Assembly: GCA_947372105.1 (NCBI GenBank)
Contig: CANBSH010000020.1
Location: 1-37,844, forward strand
Direction: 5' to 3'
DNA: 37,844 bases
Source: Chitinophagaceae bacterium
Lineage (GTDB): Bacteria; Bacteroidota; Bacteroidia; Chitinophagales; Chitinophagaceae
Shown: positions 8,142-16,393 of the stretch, piece after piece
How the letters are laid out: the number at the start of each line of letters is the position of its first letter
Numbering within the stretch: position 1 is the first letter of the stretch
Program-made: the position numbers and the translations under genes
Notes under the pieces: model-generated
Database searches by the model: none
Told to the model about the DNA's origin: nothing
The model's input: only the letters and a program-made list of their open reading frames with translations

Positions 8142-9755
8142 ATGAGTCAAACAAAATCGCAAAATAGTATTGCTTTTGTTATTGGTGCTTCTTCGGTGGG
8201 CACTTTAATTGAGTGGTATGATTTTTACATTTTTGGCATGTTGGCCACCATAATTTCTAAACAATTTTTTCCGGCAGATGCAGGCACAGCAGCACTTTTA
8301 AGCACATTGGCTATTTTTGCCGCAGGTTTTATAGTGCGTCCGTTTGGGGCATTAGTGTTTGGCAGATTAGGTGATTTGATTGGACGTAAACATACTTTTT
8401 TACTGACTTTGGTCATCATGGGTGGATCTACTTTTGCAATTGGCTTAGTTCCAGGATACGCCACGATTGGTTGGGCAGCACCTATTTTAGTTTTAATACT
8501 TCGATTATTACAGGGTTTGGCATTAGGGGGCGAATATGGAGGTGCTGCTACATATGTTGCAGAACATGCACCAGCAGGTCAAAGAGGATTTTGGACCAGT
8601 TGGATTCAAACAACTGCTACTTTAGGATTGTTTTTAGCATTAGGTGTGATTATATTTATTCGTTCCGAACAAGGGGTAGAAAAATTTAGTGCAGAGTGGG
8701 GTGGATGGAGATATCCCTTTTGGATTTCATTATTACTAGTAGGAGTTTCAGTGCTTATTAGAATGCGCATGAGTGAGTCACCTATGTTTTCAAAATTAAA
8801 AACAGAAGGAAAAATTTCGACGAATCCATTGAAAGAAAGTTTTGGACATAAAGCTAATTTCAAAATGGTGTTATTGGCTTTATTTGGCGCTGTGATGGGA
8901 CAAGGAGTGGTGTGGTATACGGGTCAGTTTTACGCACAAAGTTTTATTGAAACCGTTTGTAAAGTAGAGTTTATACAATCACGCGATTTAATGTTATGGG
9001 CGATATTAATGGCAACACCTGGTTTTGTATTGTTTGGTTGGCTAAGTGATAAAGTGGGTAGAAAATGGATCATGCTATTAGGTATGTTATTAGCCATTCT
9101 TACCTACCGTCCTATTTACAAACAATTTTTAGTGATCACAAGTGCCAATAATAGAATTGAAAAAATAGATCTTGCTAGTACAAAAATTTCTGAGAAGACC
9201 GTGGTGGTTGATAAAAAAGACAACACTAAAATTTATGTAGTACAACATTTTGATACTGCCTACACAGATGGCGCTGTATTTAAATATACCAAAACTGACA
9301 CTCTTCATTTATCTGCTACCTATGATCCTACAATTAAAATAGATTCTTTATCTGCGCTTTCTACTACATTGATTTTAACTCAATCTGCAAAACCCAATGT
9401 GGTGATTGAAAAAACAATGGATAAAAGCTCTTACTGGAGTTTGATCTGGTTGGTGTTTGTGCAAATTTTGTATGTGACTATGGTGTATGGTCCTATTGCA
9501 GCTTTTTTAGTGGAAATGTTCCCTACCAAAATAAGATACACTTCCATGTCACTTCCATATCATATTGGAAATGGAGTCTTTGGGGGCTTGGTTCCTTTCT
9601 TAGGCACACTCATTGTTGAATTTACTAAGAATGAAGCTCACCCTAACGGAGATCCATTAGCAGGCTTGTGGTATCCCATTGGCGTCGCTTCAATTTGTTT
9701 GGTGATTGGTGTCGTTTATTTAACCAATAAAATAGATAAGAATGTAATGGACTAA
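8142..9755 (+). CDS. MHS-family (metabolite:H+ symporter) MFS transporter with a large periplasmic loop
   Basis: Inner-membrane proton symporter of the MHS branch of the major facilitator superfamily, whose members move small carboxylates, osmolytes and similar solutes; the substrate cannot be told from sequence. MHS signs are GTLIEWYDFYIFG (residues 20-32), the loop 2-3 motif FGRLGDLIGRK (73-83), QGLALGGEYGGA (124-135), and a second motif FGWLSDKVGRK (298-308) in loop 8-9. The protein is 537 aa, about 100 longer than the common 430-450. The extra part is a polar, beta-like segment at about 328-428, between TYRPIY (end of helix 9) and YWSLIWLVF (helix 10), placed outside the cytoplasm by topology. 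Start is ATG 8142. It is divergent from acs and followed after 39 bp by a small two-helix protein. Confidence 0.92.
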   Translation: MSQTKSQNSIAFVIGASSVGTLIEWYDFYIFGMLATIISKQFFPADAGTAALLSTLAIFAAGFIVRPFGALVFGRLGDLIGRKHTFLLTLVIMGGSTFAIGLVPGYATIGWAAPILVLILRLLQGLALGGEYGGAATYVAEHAPAGQRGFWTSWIQTTATLGLFLALGVIIFIRSEQGVEKFSAEWGGWRYPFWISLLLVGVSVLIRMRMSESPMFSKLKTEGKISTNPLKESFGHKANFKMVLLALFGAVMGQGVVWYTGQFYAQSFIETVCKVEFIQSRDLMLWAILMATPGFVLFGWLSDKVGRKWIMLLGMLLAILTYRPIYKQFLVITSANNRIEKIDLASTKISEKTVVVDKKDNTKIYVVQHFDTAYTDGAVFKYTKTDTLHLSATYDPTIKIDSLSALSTTLILTQSAKPNVVIEKTMDKSSYWSLIWLVFVQILYVTMVYGPIAAFLVEMFPTKIRYTSMSLPYHIGNGVFGGLVPFLGTLIVEFTKNEAHPNGDPLAGLWYPIGVASICLVIGVVYLTNKIDKNVMD

Positions 9756-9794
9756 GTTCCATTTAAATTTTAAGACATTATAAATACTATTAAA

Positions 9795-10046
9795 ATGAAT
9801 TCGATCAAAAAATTATTAGGATATGTTTGGATGTTATTAGCGCCCGCTATTATTTGCTTTTTAGTATATGAAGCCTTAGAAAAAATGGGAGCGGCGAGTG
9901 CAGCACAAAAAGCAAATGTGACATTACAGTGGATGATTATATTATTAATATTTACGCCTATCTGTATTGGCTTTTTTATTTTTGGGAAATATGCAAGTGC
10001 GAATGAATATGATCATTTGCCCGAATCTTCTTCTGAAATAGAATAG
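9795..10046 (+). CDS. Small two-helix membrane protein, unknown function
   Basis: The 83-aa product has two clear membrane segments, about residues 8-27 (LGYVWMLLAPAIICFLVYEA) and 45-64, and an acidic C-terminal tail (EYDHLPESSSEIE). No catalytic or binding motif is seen. ATG is at 9795, only 39 bp after the MHS transporter stop, so the two are likely co-transcribed. A small membrane partner next to a transporter beside acs recalls the acs-yjcH-actP arrangement of E. coli, but I see no sequence kinship with YjcH, so any partnership role is inference. The stop codon lies inside the first copy of a 15-bp direct repeat. Confidence 0.8.
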   Translation: MNSIKKLLGYVWMLLAPAIICFLVYEALEKMGAASAAQKANVTLQWMIILLIFTPICIGFFIFGKYASANEYDHLPESSSEIE

Positions 10047-10086
10047 GCCTTGCAAAAATAGGTCGTAGATAAATAGGCCTAAGAAC
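10042..10086. repeat. Three direct repeats with exact 15-bp period
   Basis: Copies start at 10042, 10057 and 10072 with cores AATAGGCCT, AATAGGTCG and AATAGGCCT. The 6-7 bases after each core are not conserved. The array begins on the stop codon of the small membrane protein and sits about 75-115 bp before the ABC ATPase start. It may be a regulator binding array; no function is known. Confidence 0.6.
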
Positions 10087-10106
10087 ATTAATAAGCTATG
10101 ACATAT

Positions 10107-10152
10107 AAGTAGTGAGGTGAATTAATTTCTTTTTAAGGATTGTTCACTACTT
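10107..10152. repeat. 9-bp inverted repeat, candidate operator of the ABC ATPase gene
   Basis: AAGTAGTGA (10107-10115) and its exact reverse complement TCACTACTT (10144-10152) are separated by 28 bp. The right arm overlaps the predicted -7 element TACTTTTG at 10148-10155, so a dimeric protein bound here could block transcription. The link to regulation is inference. Confidence 0.4.
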
Positions 10153-10155
10153 TTG
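10148..10155 (+). promoter_or_regulatory. Predicted -7 promoter element of the ABC ATPase gene
   Basis: Perfect TAnnTTTG match (TACTTTTG) ending only 3 bases before the ATG at 10159. If the G is at about -4, transcription starts on the A of the ATG. No convincing -33 TTG was seen at the usual distance. Confidence 0.4.
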
Positions 10156-10158
10156 AGT

Positions 10159-11058
10159 ATGTCTTTAACGGTCCATCAAGTCAGTAAAAAATATGAAGCG
10201 CACCTAGCTGTGGATAGCGTTTCCTTTAACATTCAACCTGGGGAGATTGTAGGTTTTTTAGGTCCTAATGGCGCAGGCAAGTCCACCACATTAAAAATGA
10301 TTGCTGGTTTTTTACCATCCGATCAGGGAGTGATCACATTAAATGATTGTTCGATAGAGAAAGATCCTACTGCCTATAAAAAAAGCATTGGGTATTTACC
10401 TGAATCCAATCCTTTGTATCTAGATATGTATGTGAAAGAGTATTTTCATTTTTTAGCAGAAGTGCATCAACTTCCAAATCCAAATAAAAGAATACAAGAA
10501 GTGATTGGCGAAGTAGGTCTTACAATTATGCAAACCAAAAAAATGGGGGAGCTCTCCAAAGGGTATCAACAAAGAGTTGGAATAGGTGCTGCAATTTTAC
10601 ATCAGCCTGCTTTATTATTATTAGATGAACCTACATCCGGACTAGATCCCAATCAATTAATTGAAATTCGACAATTGATCCAATCCTTGAGTTCAAAAAG
10701 CATGATTTTATTTTCGACACATATTTTACAGGAAGTCACTGCCATTTGTTCCAGAGTGTTAGTGCTTCATCAAGGTCAATTAGTGGCTAATGAGCCCATT
10801 GAAAATTTATTAAAGACCTCCCAAAATAAAGTGACTGTCATTTTTGAACAAACCATAGACGCCCATTTACCCGAATTAAAAGCGCTCGGTTTTCAAATAG
10901 AATTAGTAGACAAACATACGTTAGTTGCAGAGGCAAATGACACTACTTTGTTGAAGAATAAACTGATGAGCTTTGCGCTAGCAAAGGGTTTGAACATACA
11001 ATCATTACAATCGCAACAAGCTAGTTTAGAAGAAATTTTCAAATTGCTGACCCATTAA
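10159..11058 (+). CDS. ABC transporter ATP-binding protein, GldA-like
   Basis: Cytoplasmic ATPase subunit of an ABC exporter-type complex, in the group that includes the gliding-associated GldA and other single-domain export ATPases. The 299-aa product has Walker A GPNGAGKST (residues 35-43), signature LSKGYQQR (132-139), Walker B ALLLLDEP (151-158) and H-loop histidine 188 in FSTHILQE, plus a C-terminal extension of about 90 residues common in this group. I start at ATG 10159. An in-frame TTG at 10153 is part of a TACTTTTG promoter-like element. No permease gene (GldF/GldG-like) is adjacent; enolase follows after 65 bp. The specific GldA role is therefore uncertain. Confidence 0.9.
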   Translation: MSLTVHQVSKKYEAHLAVDSVSFNIQPGEIVGFLGPNGAGKSTTLKMIAGFLPSDQGVITLNDCSIEKDPTAYKKSIGYLPESNPLYLDMYVKEYFHFLAEVHQLPNPNKRIQEVIGEVGLTIMQTKKMGELSKGYQQRVGIGAAILHQPALLLLDEPTSGLDPNQLIEIRQLIQSLSSKSMILFSTHILQEVTAICSRVLVLHQGQLVANEPIENLLKTSQNKVTVIFEQTIDAHLPELKALGFQIELVDKHTLVAEANDTTLLKNKLMSFALAKGLNIQSLQSQQASLEEIFKLLTH

Positions 11059-11069
11059 AAAAAATGGGT
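11050..11069 (+). terminator. Weak hairpin at the end of the ABC ATPase gene
   Basis: ACCCATT/AATGGGT (7 bp, A-rich loop) overlaps the last codons and stop of the ABC gene. There is no T tract after it, so it could be an RNA-stability hairpin or a poor terminator before enolase. Confidence 0.3.
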
Positions 11070-11114
11070 GTAAATTGCAGTCTGAATTTTCAAATTTATT
11101 ATTTCCAATTTTAA

Positions 11115-12416
<1,302 letters not shown>

Positions 12417-12447
12417 TAAAGGCTATATTTTTTAAAAGTCTTTGACC

Positions 12448-12500
12448 AAAAAGGTTGGGTTATAATTAGAACTACGCTAATTTTACTCCAACCTTTTTTT
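12448..12500 (+). terminator. Terminator hairpin of eno ending at the next gene's ATG
   Basis: Perfect 11-bp arms AAAAAGGTTGG (12448-12458) and CCAACCTTTTT (12488-12498) enclose a smaller stem AATTAG/CTAATT. Seven T residues (12494-12500) run directly into the ATG at 12501. This looks like an intrinsic terminator for enolase. Confidence 0.7.
12455..12485 (+). promoter_or_regulatory. Possible promoter inside the eno terminator
   Basis: TTG (12455-12457), a 20-bp spacer and TAATTTTA (12478-12485) approximate the Bacteroidota -33/-7 pair. A start near 12489 would give a leader of about 12 nt before the ATG at 12501. Inference from pattern only. Confidence 0.3.
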
Positions 12501-12818
12501 ATGGCATTTTTGAAGAAAATTTTACCCTTTGTAACCAATCGCTATTTTTTAGTGTCATTGGTTTTTGCAGTGTGGATGTTATTTTTTGATCAAAGAGATT
12601 TTTTTCAACAAAGAGAAAGATCGGAAGAGTTGAAAAAAGTAGAGGGCGCCAAAAAATATTATCAAGATGAAATTGATAAAACTAAAAAACAATTAAATAG
12701 TATACAAAATAATCCTGCATCCGTAGAAAAATATGCAAGAGAGCGCTATTTATTACGCAGAGAAGGAGAAGAGGTTTATTTATTTGAGGATACGATGCAC
12801 CCCGCTCCCAAACAATGA
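12501..12818 (+). CDS. FtsB/DivIC-family septum formation initiator protein
   Basis: Small bitopic divisome protein that, in known species, pairs with FtsL and FtsQ/DivIB to control septal wall synthesis. The 105-aa product has a short cytoplasmic start, one membrane segment at about residues 15-30 (YFLVSLVFAVWMLFF), then a charged coiled coil at about 37-70 (QQRERSEELKKVEGAKKYYQ) and a C-terminal ERYLLRREGEEVYLFED block typical of Bacteroidota DivIC/FtsB proteins. The ATG at 12501 follows a terminator hairpin without any gap. Its stop overlaps the nth start in an ATGA, so nth is likely translated by coupling to it. Confidence 0.88.
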   Translation: MAFLKKILPFVTNRYFLVSLVFAVWMLFFDQRDFFQQRERSEELKKVEGAKKYYQDEIDKTKKQLNSIQNNPASVEKYARERYLLRREGEEVYLFEDTMHPAPKQ

Positions 12819-13453
12819 CAAAAAAGGAACGCTACCAACACATACTTCAATATTTTCAGGAGCACATGCCTGTTGCTGAAACGGAATTGTTCTATGATAA
12901 TCCCTTTCAATTATTAGTCGCTGTTATATTATCTGCACAATGCACCGATAAGCGTGTAAACTTAACTACCCCTGCTATTTTTCAAAAATATCCTACGCCT
13001 CAAAAAATGGCGAAGGCAAATTTTGAAGATTTATTTCCACTTATAAAAAGCATTTCTTATCCTAATAATAAAACCAAACATTTAATTGGGATGAGTCAAC
13101 TATTATTAGATCAATTTGGGGGCGAAGTGCCCATGACCATTCCCGAACTCATTCAACTTCCAGGGGTAGGGCGTAAGACCGCGAATGTAATTACCAGTGT
13201 CATCGATCAGCAACCCAATATGGCGGTGGATACCCATGTATATAGAGTGAGTAGAAGATTAGGGTTAGTGCCCATGACTGCTACGACTCCCTTAGCAGTA
13301 GAAAAAGCACTTATCAAACAAATCCCAACAGCATTAGTACATACAGCACATCATTGGTTAATCTTACATGGTAGGTATACTTGTTTGGCTAGATCTCCTA
13401 AATGTGAGGCTTGCGGCTTATCTGCTTTTTGTAAATATTATTCGAACCTATAG
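12815..13453 (+). CDS. nth: Endonuclease III (DNA glycosylase/AP lyase)
   Basis: Base-excision repair enzyme that removes oxidised pyrimidines and cuts the abasic site. The 212-aa product has the helix-hairpin-helix LPGVGRKTANV (residues 115-125) with catalytic Lys121, catalytic Asp139 in VDTHVYRV, and a complete C-x6-C-x2-C-x5-C iron-sulfur loop (C190, C197, C200, C206). Its ATG overlaps the division gene's stop by 4 bases. It ends at a strong bidirectional terminator shared with the convergent korA gene. Length and all key residues are normal. Confidence 0.97.
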   Translation: MTKKERYQHILQYFQEHMPVAETELFYDNPFQLLVAVILSAQCTDKRVNLTTPAIFQKYPTPQKMAKANFEDLFPLIKSISYPNNKTKHLIGMSQLLLDQFGGEVPMTIPELIQLPGVGRKTANVITSVIDQQPNMAVDTHVYRVSRRLGLVPMTATTPLAVEKALIKQIPTALVHTAHHWLILHGRYTCLARSPKCEACGLSAFCKYYSNL

Positions 13454-13474
13454 TTTGCAATATAAAGTGGTCAT

Positions 13475-13509
13475 AAAAAAACCCTCTTGAATGTCCAGAG
13501 GGTTTTTTT
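13475..13509. terminator. Bidirectional terminator between nth and korA
   Basis: ACCCTCT (13481-13487) pairs with AGAGGGT (13497-13503) and is flanked by A7 on the left and T7 on the right, so it can work for both convergent genes. Confidence 0.85.
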
Positions 13510-13559
13510 ATGCGCTTATTTTTAAAGTTCAAAAAACAGTATACTAACGCGAACTTTAA

Positions 13560-15404
13560 TTATAATAATTCATTGATTGCTTCTAGCAATTCGTGTTTCG
13601 CTAAAGGAGTTCCTTTCATTTTATTGAAGCCTTTCGCATCCACAAAATATTTATCACGAATGATTCTGATTAATTGACCATCATTAATTTCTGGTACTAA
13701 AACAGTCTCAAAATTCTTTAAAATCTCTCCTAAGTTTTTAGGGAAAGGACGAACATATTTAACATGAGCGTGACTCACTGATTTTCCTTGTTCTTGTAAT
13801 TCTTGCACTGCACTTTTGATAGTTCCATAAGTAGATCCCCATCCTAATACCAATACTTTTCCTTTTTCAGGACCACTGTCAAGTGTTTGTAATGGAATGT
13901 AGTCGGCAATTTTTTCTACTTTAGCCCCTCTCATTTTAATCATGAATTCGTGGTTATCGGATTCATAATTCACGTTACCCGTTTCATGTTGTTTTTCCAA
14001 TCCGCCAATGCGATGTTCTAAACCAGGAGTTCCTGGAATAGCCCATGGGCGTGCTAATTTTTCATTTCTCTTATAAGGAAGATATTTAGTTTCACCTTCT
14101 GCTAATTCTGTTTTGAAACTCACTTCAATTTTTGGTAGATCACTTGCTTTCGGGAATTTCCAAGGCTCTGCTCCATTTGCAATGTAACCATCACTTAATA
14201 AAATGACTGGAGTCATATGTTGTAATGCAATACGGATGGCTTCATAAGCCATAAAGAAACAATCACTTGGTGTAGCTGCAGCTAACACAGGAATGGGGGC
14301 TTCTCCATTTCTTCCGTAATACGCTTGTAATAAATCACTTTGTTCTGTCTTTGTAGGTAAACCTGTTGAAGGTCCTCCTCTTTGAATATTTACAATGACT
14401 AATGGTAATTCTAACATCATCGCTAAACCCATTGCTTCAGTTTTTAAAGCCATACCAGGTCCAGAAGTAGTTGTTAAACCAATGGCACCACCATAACTTG
14501 CTCCAATGGCAGAGGCGATACCCGCAATTTCATCTTCCGCTTGGAAAGTACGAATGCCAAAGTTTTTATATTTACTTAATTCATGTAAAATATCGGTGGC
14601 GGGTGTGATAGGGTAAGAACCTAAGAATAAAGGCAAGCCACTTTTTTCAGCACCTGCAATCAATCCCATAGATAAAGCTTGGTTACCCATGATACTTCTG
14701 TAAGTACCTGGTTCCATTTTTGATTTTTCTACTTTGTATCGAGAAGTAAATAATTCAGCAGTATCGCCATAATTATATCCTGCTTTTAATACATCTATAT
14801 TACTATTCAAGATTTTTGGCTTCTTACCAAACTTTTCTGTTAAGAATCCAATAGTGCTATCCAAGTCTCTATTATATATCCAGTAGATCAATCCTAAGAC
14901 GAACATGTTTTTTGCACGATCTCTTTCCTTGATACCTAATTCAGGATAATCTTTTAAAGCTTCACGAGTTAATTTAGTAATATCTACTTTAGTTAATTCA
15001 TATCCATCTAAACTTCCATCTTCTAATGGATTAATGCCATCCGCATAATTTGCTAAACGTAAATTTTTAGTATCAAAACCTTCTAAGTTGGCAATGATTT
15101 TTCCACCTTTTTTTAAGCCCTTTAAATTTACTTTTAAAGCAGCAGCATTCATCGCAACTAATACATCACAAATATCACCTGGAGTATAAACACGATTGGA
15201 ACTAAAATGAATTTGGAATCCACTCACTCCCGCTAAAGTTCCTAATGGAGCTCTAATCTCTGCAGGGAAGTCAGGAAATGTAGCTAAATCAATTCCTAAT
15301 AAAGCCGTATTGTTGGTAAACTGTTGTCCTGTTAATTGCATACCATCACCACTATCTCCAGCGAATTTGATGACTACATCCTGTAAAAGCACTTCATTTT
15401 GCAT
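13560..15404 (-). CDS. korA: 2-oxoacid:ferredoxin oxidoreductase, fused gamma-alpha subunit (KorA type)
   Basis: Alpha subunit of a thiamine-dependent oxidoreductase (2-oxoglutarate type by similarity) that decarboxylates a 2-oxoacid to acyl-CoA and passes electrons to ferredoxin. The 614-aa product starts with the gamma domain (KFAGDSGDGMQLTGQQF, residues 13-29, up to about 190). The alpha pyrimidine-binding domain follows, with GSYPITPATDILHEL, FQAEDEIAGIASAIGASYGG and TTTSGPGMALKTEAMGLA. The beta subunit (KorB), which carries most of the ThDP site, is usually adjacent but is absent here: nth is convergent downstream and a deacetylase gene is divergent upstream. Start is ATG at 15404. A TAACTTCG at 15431-15424 on the minus strand is a possible -7 element. 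The exact 2-oxoacid is inferred. Confidence 0.93.
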   Translation of the reverse strand: MQNEVLLQDVVIKFAGDSGDGMQLTGQQFTNNTALLGIDLATFPDFPAEIRAPLGTLAGVSGFQIHFSSNRVYTPGDICDVLVAMNAAALKVNLKGLKKGGKIIANLEGFDTKNLRLANYADGINPLEDGSLDGYELTKVDITKLTREALKDYPELGIKERDRAKNMFVLGLIYWIYNRDLDSTIGFLTEKFGKKPKILNSNIDVLKAGYNYGDTAELFTSRYKVEKSKMEPGTYRSIMGNQALSMGLIAGAEKSGLPLFLGSYPITPATDILHELSKYKNFGIRTFQAEDEIAGIASAIGASYGGAIGLTTTSGPGMALKTEAMGLAMMLELPLVIVNIQRGGPSTGLPTKTEQSDLLQAYYGRNGEAPIPVLAAATPSDCFFMAYEAIRIALQHMTPVILLSDGYIANGAEPWKFPKASDLPKIEVSFKTELAEGETKYLPYKRNEKLARPWAIPGTPGLEHRIGGLEKQHETGNVNYESDNHEFMIKMRGAKVEKIADYIPLQTLDSGPEKGKVLVLGWGSTYGTIKSAVQELQEQGKSVSHAHVKYVRPFPKNLGEILKNFETVLVPEINDGQLIRIIRDKYFVDAKGFNKMKGTPLAKHELLEAINELL

Positions 15405-15515
15405 ATACCTTAAATTTTGAGCACGAAGTTACAAATCGTAGCTTTAAAACGAAGTTTTTTTATCATTTTATTATAGATTTCTGGCCTAACTTTACGCCTT
15501 CAATACCAGTTATTT

Positions 15516-16325
15516 ATGGCCTTTGGATCGCTTTTTTATATATGGGCTCAATTTTTAATAAGTTTGAACACAGGGTATTCCCCCACTCAGGCTCTTTTCC
15601 AGGGCGTAGACAAAACATCTAAAACCGCCCTAGCCAAGACTATCGACAGTAATTCAAGGGTGATTTATTTGTCTTTTGATGACGGACCTTTATCAGGAAC
15701 TTTGAATTGTTTTGAGATTTGTCGTCAGGAAAATGTGGCTGCTACCTTTTTTGAAGTGGGTTTACACCAATCTAGGTCGTCTTTTGGAAGGCAAATGTTC
15801 CAACAAATTAGTAGCTACCCGGCCCTGTTCACCATCGCCAATCATAGTTTTACGCATGCAAATAATAATTATTTAAGTTTTTATCATCATCCTGATACCG
15901 CTTTACTAGACTTTTTAAAAGCAAAGGAGATCTTACAGCCGGCCAATAATTTGACTCGCCTTCCGGGAAACAATGCTTGGAATATCACAAATGTTAAGAG
16001 AGCAAGTAATTTGGTGAGGCCCTTGGTGGATAAGCTAGATAGTGTAGGTATGAATGTGATTGGTTGGGATTTACAATGGCGGTTTAATAAAGCAGGTCGT
16101 CCTGTACAAAGTCCCGAATACATGGCAGATAAAGTGGATAGTTTATTTTTTCATCATCAAACCTTAACTAAAAATCATTTAGTGATTTTGATGCATGATC
16201 ATATGTTTAGAGCTTCAGCTGATTCTTTGAAATTGGAACAATTTATTCGTGCTTTAAAGCAACGCAAAAACTATCAATTCGAAAAACTCACCCAATATCC
16301 TGGTTTAAAGCCTTCGGTCAATTAA
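15516..16325 (+). CDS. Polysaccharide deacetylase family protein (NodB homology, CE4)
   Basis: Metal-dependent deacetylase of N- or O-acetylated polysaccharides such as peptidoglycan or chitin; the substrate is not clear. All five NodB motifs can be read in the 269-aa product: SFDDGP (residues 53-58, catalytic and metal Asp), HSFTH (110-114, metal His pair), RLPGNNAW (148-155), GWDLQW (183-188) and LMHDH (225-229). The N-terminus is moderately hydrophobic (FGSLFYIWAQFLISL) and may be a signal anchor, though it lacks an early positive charge. Start is ATG 15516. A TAACTTTA at 15487-15494 is a near-match to the -7 element. The gene is divergent from korA and ends about 70 bp before the next gene. 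Confidence 0.9.
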   Translation: MAFGSLFYIWAQFLISLNTGYSPTQALFQGVDKTSKTALAKTIDSNSRVIYLSFDDGPLSGTLNCFEICRQENVAATFFEVGLHQSRSSFGRQMFQQISSYPALFTIANHSFTHANNNYLSFYHHPDTALLDFLKAKEILQPANNLTRLPGNNAWNITNVKRASNLVRPLVDKLDSVGMNVIGWDLQWRFNKAGRPVQSPEYMADKVDSLFFHHQTLTKNHLVILMHDHMFRASADSLKLEQFIRALKQRKNYQFEKLTQYPGLKPSVN

Positions 16326-16370
16326 CCTTTTTTTAGACAATTACTTCGTGGGTATTTTATAACTATTTAG

Positions 16371-16378
16371 TATTTTTG
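16371..16378 (+). promoter_or_regulatory. Predicted -7 promoter element of the Bax-inhibitor-1-like gene
   Basis: Perfect TATTTTTG match to TAnnTTTG, 15 bp before the ATG at 16394, predicting a leader of about 12 nt. It contains the TTG at 16376 that is in frame with the gene. No -33 TTG is evident. Confidence 0.4.
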
Positions 16379-16393
16379 GTAAAACAATTTTTT

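Noticed and set aside
10159..11058. A full gliding or export locus around the GldA-like ATPase
   Set aside because: No GldF/GldG-type permease or other gld genes adjoin it, and the gldB-like gene is 26 kb away, so I do not claim a gliding system here.
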